This document shows, piece after piece, positions 15,001-24,000 of a stretch of 64,000 nt of DNA. The translations under genes and the position numbers were made by a program. This DNA is from Sipunculus nudus (taxonomy: Eukaryota > Annelida > Sipuncula > Golfingiida > Sipunculidae). Under the pieces are notes generated by a model. It was not told the DNA's origin, searched no databases, and saw only the letters and a list, made by a program, of their open reading frames with translations. How positions within the stretch are numbered: position 1 is the first letter of the stretch; each line of letters starts with the position of its first letter. The stretch spans positions 63,708,800 through 63,772,799 of the forward strand of contig CM049314.1 in the NCBI GenBank assembly GCA_026874595.1, in the 5' to 3' direction.

Positions 15001-18000
15001 GGCATCTTATTTCCAAGGGTTTCATATTTGCGATTATATCACATTTGCTTATATCACAAAAATTTAAAACCCTCGTGAATAAATAGGCAACCACAGTATA
15101 TGTAAAACAATCAGACACCAGTAACTCACTTGACGGGTGTTTCTGGGGCTGGTGGGTTATGTGAGCTGTATTTTTGTTTCTTTTTGCGAGGCCTTGTCAT
15201 CTCCTCATGCTCTGAATCTTCTCCTTTCACCTGCAATAGTTTATTCAGTCACAAGTGTTATTTTTCTATGCTGTAATAACTCAAATCACAAAGAAATACA
15301 TTTACTGTAATTCAACTGGTGAAAAGTATTTCCTTAACCTAAGTATATACGTTGGTAGATTTCCATATCTGTTTGGGACTATAAGACAGTGCTGTAAGCA
15401 CTTGCTTCCTTATTTTATCTATTTCCTTGTGTTACCCAGGCCCAGTGTCTACTGCACCTAGGAGTCCCGGGTGTGTATTCATACCCATTGGCTAGGTCAT
15501 AACACTGAGGGATTTTCCAAATGTGCCCACTTATATCAATTTTTTCCAAATTTATATTCAATTCCAATTCCAAATCAATCAAAGTCTTCTCATGATATAC
15601 ATTATTCATAGCCGTTAGAAAATACAACATCACCAACATACAACCAAGAAAGTGATCACAGGACTCATAAGACATTTTATGTGGATGAATGGGGCTTTGA
15701 GTCAAAATGCCAGTTATACAAATAACTGCACTGCAATTGCCATCCATCCTGTTATAAAGATATTGCTGTAATCCCAACATAAGGCTATGAGTGAGGAAGG
15801 AACACAAGAATATCTGTACCTGTACATATAACATAGACCTCACCTGTCTCTGTATAATTACATTTTCTCTTTTTGTCTCCCTTGTTTCTTTCTCTCTCAT
15901 TCTCTCCAGTTCTCGCTTGATTTTCAATCTCTTTTTCTCAAGATCCAGTGTTTCGTCAAAATCTAGTTCTTCACCTGCCCATCAATACAGTAGTGTAATA
16001 AAATTAGGCACTGTCATACACAGAGAAAGTCTTGAAATTACTATGCAGCTTAAAACTGACATATATATATACCTAAACCCAGAGTATCACATAGAAGCAG
16101 CTTTTGTTATTTCTTTAAAACTATCTGACCAATTCCTGTTATTCAAACTACAGTGAAATCTCACTAACCCAACCACCTGCAGGACCAGCCAAAGTGTTTG
16201 TGATAGTGGGGTGTTCATGTTAGCAACAGGTTTTTATTATGATTTACATTAGTCAGGACAAAAACTAGGTTGTCTTAGTGAGGTGGCCGTGATATTGGGG
16301 TGGTGGTCAAGCAAGATTTCACTGTATATGTGAATTAAATATATAAATTCAGTAATCTATTAGTAAGTAAAGTAAAATTGTTTTTATAGGGTCATGTCCA
16401 ACAGGTAATATCCTTAATGACTGGATGATGATGATTGACGTTATTAATTCTGTGATTAACTCTATCATGTTATGAATATTTTAAACCCTTTGGGATTTTT
16501 GGTGACACACTATCCTAAAAATATGTCACAGTAATTGTTTAATCATTTGATCAAACCTCTCATAGGGCTGCTAGCAGTAAACTGTAATAGAATTCCCTAA
16601 TGTTTCTCTAAATATTAAGTGACTTTTAGTTGGTTTTCAAAAATGGATAAACATGTAAAATTTTGAATCCAGCCTTAATAACCTCATTTTCTATTCAACT
16701 TGTATCCTTCATAAATTCAAGATTGACATTTCATAGTTTTGTGCAAATATTAACCAATTATATTGCTGGTCGGTAGTTTTCTTTATTAGTTTTTTGCATA
16801 ATCCATGACCTATGATTATTCATGGACATCAAATGAGGTCATATTATCTCAATAAAATATTCTTACTAAGCACAAAAAAGCAAACAGCCTTGACCTTTAA
16901 GTGTGACATACAGACTGAATTTACTCAGTCAATATTTTAGGTATAATTCTATATAGCAAATTTCAAGGTAATACAGATGATACAGATTATAAAATAATTA
17001 AATAATAATTGATCATTGGTCATTTTTGATCTCTCAATCATCAAATATGAATTTACATCAAACATCCAATTCTACCACTAATATTTTACATAATTATGCA
17101 AAGTGGATTATAAAAAGTGCAATAGAAAATATGTCACAAGTTACCTTCAGCCCAATCAGATTCTTCATCAACGTCACCGGACCGTTTGCGCTTTGTGACG
17201 ACCACTGCTGATTTTATCTTACTGTCTCTGTCTCGACTTCGCTGTCTCTCAGACTGGTGCTAAGAATGGCAAGAATGTCTTTCAAATTCAAAGATAACTT
17301 TCACTGCTATGGCTAAAAGAAAAGGTTGAGTTATTGGCAACTTTGCTTCTGAAATCAGTGCAAGAGTGCAATTTTTTTTTTAATTTTTAAGATTAATTTT
17401 CATTAGAAATTTCAAAAGAACAGGATACAATATGATAATGACAGCATTGTTTTGCTAAACATGTGAAACTTAAAGCACATTACAAATGCATTTCCTTTAA
17501 ATGAAAAATATCTAATAAGACAGTTTTGAAGTTTTGTTGCCCAGAGATATTGTGGTACCTGACAAGAACAATGCAATAATCGAGGGATAATGCTAGAGCA
17601 CTAGGCAAGTGCTGATGGCCAGATCAAAGATCTTTCAAACCTAGATGCTAGGAATTCTTATCATGATTGCTAGCAACAGCTGCTGGAGGCCACATTCAAA
17701 GTACCCTGACTCTCCTCTGTATTATACTTCCACAGACAAGGTTCCCATGGACTCAGTCCCAGTTACATCACTTGTATCAGCTATGGTACAATTTAAGTAT
17801 GACTCAAAATTTACTCTTTCTTTTGTCTTTCTTTCAAAGCAAATCTCCATCAGACCCCTCGATCTCTTGGTCTTTGATTTCACGGACTAAGTCTGAACTA
17901 CATCATTAGTATCAGTCATGGTGACAAATTTCATCATAACATACAATTTACTCCTTTATTTCTTGCTTTCAAAGTTCCCACAACAAAACACTGTTTCCAA

Positions 18001-21000
18001 GCTAAATCTAGAGAAGGGGAAGAGCGTGCCAGAGCTGTACTGTTGACTTGGCCAAAACTGGGCCCAGCCAGCTACTTCAACAACGCCAAAGTGGATAGTC
18101 ATGAGCATTTTTATTTACTCTTGCTTGATTCTATGGAGTATATTTCAAAATGATACAGGTGAGACAGTCAAAGCTATAATTTTGTAGATGCCATTCCAAC
18201 CTCTAAGAAAAGTGCAAAAGTATCAAAGATGCACGATCCAGTGCAGCTCAAGATCACCAACATCAAGGGTAGTCGAGAAGTTTGAAGAGCCAGCAAAGCA
18301 ACAGCACCCACTCCAACTAAGTGACGACTGACTGAACACCCCAGCGTCCAGTTTAAGACAGTTTAGCAATTGTTCAGCATTCTTACAACAAATGATTGGA
18401 GGTTGATCATAGTAATCATCAGCAGCAAAAACACTGTTTCGATATGTATCACTGTGCAAAATTACAAATTCTTTTGTCAAATCCTTTTTCATACCAAATT
18501 AAAGATTATATAAGCACAAGGTATATGCTTTCTACCTTTAATATTAAAAAAAGTTTTGATTATCTGAAGCACCCCAAAAATGACCATTTTGTAGAAAAAA
18601 AAAACAAAGTACAATTTCAAGAAGCTGCAGAATAAATATTTGATAAAATTATTATTTTGAAGAAGCTGAATTGTTATATAATGTAGAATTGTTAAGCTTA
18701 TTTTCTTTAGGACCTCCTCTCTGGAATTTTACAAGTTTTGAGACCCTAACTTTCAAGCTATATCAAAATATTCATAAATGAAGATATCATTTCATACTCA
18801 CTCTCTCTTGCTCCTGGTCACTGCCGTATTCATCATCATCGTCTCTGTTGCGGTGACGTGAAACCTTCATTCTTAAATCTTTGTCTCTTCGGGGATGGGC
18901 AAACTTACACTTAGAACCATAAGGACAATTACCAGTGTTTGCCCAGTTCCGGCAAACATTCTCTGACTGGAAAACATAAACAGAAACAATTCAGTATTTT
19001 GATGATGTTCTGCTTAATATAATTTTTGGTAAAATATCCATATTTGGTACTGTTCAATCTATTTTTCTATATTGTATCCATATTTGGTAGCTCAATATCC
19101 TTTTGGTACAATATCCATTTTTAGTGGTTTAACATTATTTTTGGTACAATATCCATTTTTAGCACTGTTTTTTATTTCATGTTCATATCTGATGGTGTTT
19201 TATATTTGTATTAGTATGATTAATAATGTAAATTCTCATGTATAATTAGAAACTTGCGTATAAGTTGGGGGCGGTGCGGCATTTAGGGGGGTTAAAATCA
19301 GGTGAAAATTTTTTTAGCCTTCTTCCATAGGTTCCCTGGGGTTCCAAGCTCATTACATGAGGTATGTGGTGTCTCATTTTGTCATATATGAATATATGAA
19401 CTGTTTGAACGATTTGCTGATACTTCCAGGTAAAAATTAAGAAAAACAATATATAAGCTAATTTGTTGTAGAACTATATAATGCTATATATGCTATAAAT
19501 AAGAGAAGATATACTATTTCATCATATTTGTTTGAATCACAGGGAGGGAATGCACATACATGCAAGCAACAGTCATAAACTTTGTTTGAACCAAATGAAG
19601 CTATAAATGAATTTTTTTTCAGTATCAATATACAATAAGAAGAACAAAACACAAAGTACAAGAAGTTTATTACAAGCACCATCAAGCAGCATTACCAAAA
19701 ACAACCAGTTCTGTATTACTACTGTCCTATCTGTATATACACCATACATATACAACTAAAACCCCTCGAAGTCTGAGTCATCATCTTTGCTGTCTCGAAA
19801 CAGGGCGTCCCATTCTGCTTGGCTGCACCGCATGTCAGTGTCCCAGCTTCTGTCATAGCGATGGAGATGCGGCACTTCAGGAAGCTGCGCTAGACCACCT
19901 CAGGTGGAAGGTCATCCCAGGCAGCCTTAATCCATGTAGTGACCAATCCCAGGCCTGGTTTCCTCAGGTTGCCGCCTGCTGTTTTCTCAGCCATACCCGA
20001 CGCTATCCACCTCTGCCAGGATGAATGGACACGGTCCTTGAAGGGCTTATTCAAGACCACATCTAAGGGCTTGAGGACGCTTGTAAGACTACCAGGAGTA
20101 ACAGCCTCCAGTCTGGCGTGACTTCAGAGTCACCTTGACCATAGGTGTAAGATTGCCGTGAAGCTGGTCCCACACCAGCATCGAAAGCTTCTGTAGAAGG
20201 GACCCAGGACTCTTACGTTTGACTCTTACGGTCTTTGCTCCTGGCATGTCAGAACACATCGGTGTCTCGTCCATATTCCCAATTTGGTCTAGGCCATAGT
20301 TGTGAAGTTTTCTGTGTTTTAGGATGAAGGCGTGAAATGCGGTCACCTTGTCATCAAGGTCTGCAGGGAGCTTCTGCGAAATCTTTGTCTTCTGCCGGAC
20401 AGTCAGGTTGTTGCGGCTCATGAAACAGGTACACCAGCCAACAGATGCCTTGAACGAGGAGGACACCCTATACTCGGTGTCTTTGGCCAGTATAGGTGCT
20501 CACATTTGAATCATCATCACCATGTAGCCGTTTTGTCGTTGTTGTAGCACCCACTCAACAAGGTCTTTCTCCAGTGCTCCATCTCTTTTCTTGGGTGCCG
20601 CACAGTGTAGCCATGGAGTGGCTGTCAGTAGAACCAGTCTTTAATGTAATGTCTCCGTTGATAACTCGTGGATACTTGTTTCAGGAACTCTTGAATGTGA
20701 TATGAATCCTACCATCTTATTAGCACCATTTATAGGTTCCTTATTCACAGTTTGTACAAGGACGGTATGATACATAAGGCTGCACAAAGGGGACAGTTTG
20801 CCAATCAAAGGAAAACCCCCCATTCCCTCCCTGTGAATGGTGGTTTTGTTAGTAAACTGTTGTAAGCTTTTCTGTATTCATGAGAATTTTCTCTGTTAAA
20901 GTTTACACGCCAGAGTTAGCCAACCCAAAATTTTCCCTTATTTGGCCTATTATCGCCCAAACTCGCCTAGTTCCTGTGTATCTAGGTTACACTTCTGTTT

Positions 21001-24000
21001 CCTGTAATCACTTTTTTCGATGGCGGAATGAAGTGGACTGGGAGGGAGCGTTGTTTGTAATACAGAAAAGCTCACAACAGTTTACTAACAAAACCACCAT
21101 TCACAGGGAGGGAATGGGGGGGGGGGGGGGGGGGGGGGGGGTTTATTACGTAAACATAATTGTGAGCTGTTTCTGTATTAATGAGAATATAACTGAAAAC
21201 CCTTGGTGAGGGGATACCTACCTGGAACGACGAAATGAGGAGAACATCACAGCAGTGATGGAGCCGCCGAAGACGTCGTTGCCAGAACAGATGCAGGAGG
21301 CGAGGACAGACTGGAGAATTGTAGGAACTTACCCGCCGTAAGCACAGGGCCCAAGGAATAAAGGCCCGAAGCTTGTAACTTGACATCCTTGAGATATAAG
21401 CGTGTGAATGGAGAAGGCAACTTCTAATAGCCTTCATGACCAGTTGGTTTGGGGATATCCCCGATAAATGGCCCAATGATGTAGAAAGGGTCCTGATTTC
21501 ATGAGCTTTGACGTGAAGCTGGTCTAAGGTTGATGGAGAAGCTGATTCATATGCTGAGATAATGGTAGCTTTTAACCATGCACTAATGGTGATAGGGCTA
21601 ATTTCTTGTGTGAAATGGTGACTTTCGTTGAAATAAACAACTTCTTGCGCCCCCCCCTTTTAGAAGGAGTAGCTTTAAGAGAGTAATGTAAAGCATGAAC
21701 AGGGCAAATGTTAGCCCCGTAACGCTTTGAATTTGGAGTTTGGAAAGTGATTTTCAAAAATATTACATTGCATATTATTGGCATTTATAGACCACCAGCC
21801 TTGTCCACAGTGAGTCAGTTTGTTGAGGACTTTTTGGGTTTTGGTGAAACAGTGCTTTCAGAATATTCAAATATAATGTTCATGGGGGATTTCAATATAC
21901 ATATTAACAAAGATGACAGCTCGGTACAAGATTTCAATAACTCTGTTTATGCAATGGGGCTGGATCAGCATGTAAATTTTAGTACTCATGTGAATGGGAA
22001 CTTTTTGGACTTGGTTATGACTGAGGCTGTTCAGGGCGTGGAGGTATTAAGGTGTGAACCTGGACTGTATATTTCGGATCATTGTGTAGTTAAAGTAGTT
22101 ATTAATGTGAACAAAGAAACCATAGTAAGTAAAACCAAATCCTTCAGAAATTTTAAAGCAATTGATCAAGCCGTATTTGCAAATGATTTGGGAAAGATTT
22201 CAATTGAGTGTGACAATGTGAATGACTTTACCAATATCTTTGAAAATGAAATCAGTAAAGTCCTGGATGATCATGCACCATTGGTAGACAAAACATGTAT
22301 ATGCAGAACACCAAAACCATGGTTTAATGAAGACATACTTCACCTCAAGCGCGTTGTCCGCAGGAGGGAGCGTATTTGGAAAAGGTACCAGCAGGACCAT
22401 CAGTATGCAGCCTTTAAAGCAGCTCGAAATAAATACATCTATGAAATTAATCGCGAAAAAAGGTCAACTTTAAGTCAAAAGGTAATTAGTGCCAAAGGTA
22501 ATACTAAAAAACTTTATCACCTGGTATCAGAATTGTCTGGAACAAAATCTGAAAATCCAATGCCAAATGGTCAAGGGGAAAACGCCCTAACTGAAAATTC
22601 GCCGATCATTTCATGGACAAAATAAAAACAATACGCGAATCACTCAAGACTTTTCCAAAATATGAACCTTGTATGAAAAACGTTCCATCTTTTGACCGAT
22701 TTCAAGAGTTTACCCAAGATGAAATTAGATCAGTAATAAGCAAACTTAACACCAAATCATGTGAGATAGACATACTACCCACAAGTGTTCTTAAAATGTA
22801 TTTGGATCAGCTCTTACCAGCTATTACAAAGTTAGTTAATCTGTCTTTGCGACAAGGGGTGTTACCTGAAAAATGGAAAGAGGCTATCATACGACCCCTC
22901 TTAAAGAAAACTGGATTAGACCTGGAATGTGTAAACTACAGGCCGGTTAGTAATTTAACATTCTTATCAAAAGTGATTGAAAAAGCTGTTTTACTTAGAT
23001 TGAATCAGCATTGTGAAAGATACAGTCTACTGCCAAGGAATCAGTCGGCATATAGGCGCTTTCATTCTTGTGAGTCGGCGTTACTGAGGCTGGTGAATGA
23101 TTTACTTGATGGAATGGAGCAGCAGCAGGTCACTGCTCTTATTGCAGTTGACCTAAGCGCCGCCTTTGATACAGTCGACCACGATATTCTTCTGGATGTG
23201 CTTCATAGACAGTATGGAGTACAAGGTACAGCACTGAAATGGGTCGACTCGTATCTCAGGCCGTGCCGATGCCGAGTGAATGTACATTCAGCTTACTCCT
23301 CATCGCGTGCTCTTGAATGCTCGGTCCCGCAAGGGAGCTGCTTGGGCCCATGGCTCTACCTGACCTATGCAGGAACATTATTCAATGAGATCCCACCGTC
23401 CGTATCAGTCTACGGGTTCGCTGATGATCACATCGCCAACCTACGTTTAAGTCCTGCGTCTTCACTTGAGGAAATTGCAGCCGTCAACAAACTTGAACAA
23501 TGTGCAGTAACTATAAATGATTGGATGAACAGTAACAAGCTCAAAATGAATACTAAAAAGACCGAATTTATATTGTTTAGTAGCAAAGCCAAATTGAAAA
23601 AATGTACAACAAATGAAATTGATATTGCAGGTGACAAAGTTTATTCAGTTAACTGTATTAAATATTTGGGGGCGTATTTAGATTGTGTATTAGACTTTAA
23701 AGTACATGTAAAAATGAAATGTCGTGTAGCTATGTTGAATTACTTCAGAATTAAGTGCATACGAAAATACCTGACAAAAGAGGCTGCTGAAATACTCTGT
23801 TTGTCATTGGTTATGTCACATCTAGATTATTTTAATGGAATACTATATGGAATTGCAGAAAGTGATATATATAAGATGCAGCGAATTCAGTCAATGTGTG
23901 CCAAGCTGGTATTAAATCGAAGAAAACGTGAAAGTTCTAAACAAGCACTGTTTGATCTTCACTGGCTTCCTATCAAAGCCAGGATAAATTTCAAAATATT

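Noticed and set aside
15415-15927. 170-codon minus-strand frame as a separate gene
   Set aside because: Its first part is ZC3H13 exon 4; the rest is read-through past a good donor (gtgagg) into an intron.
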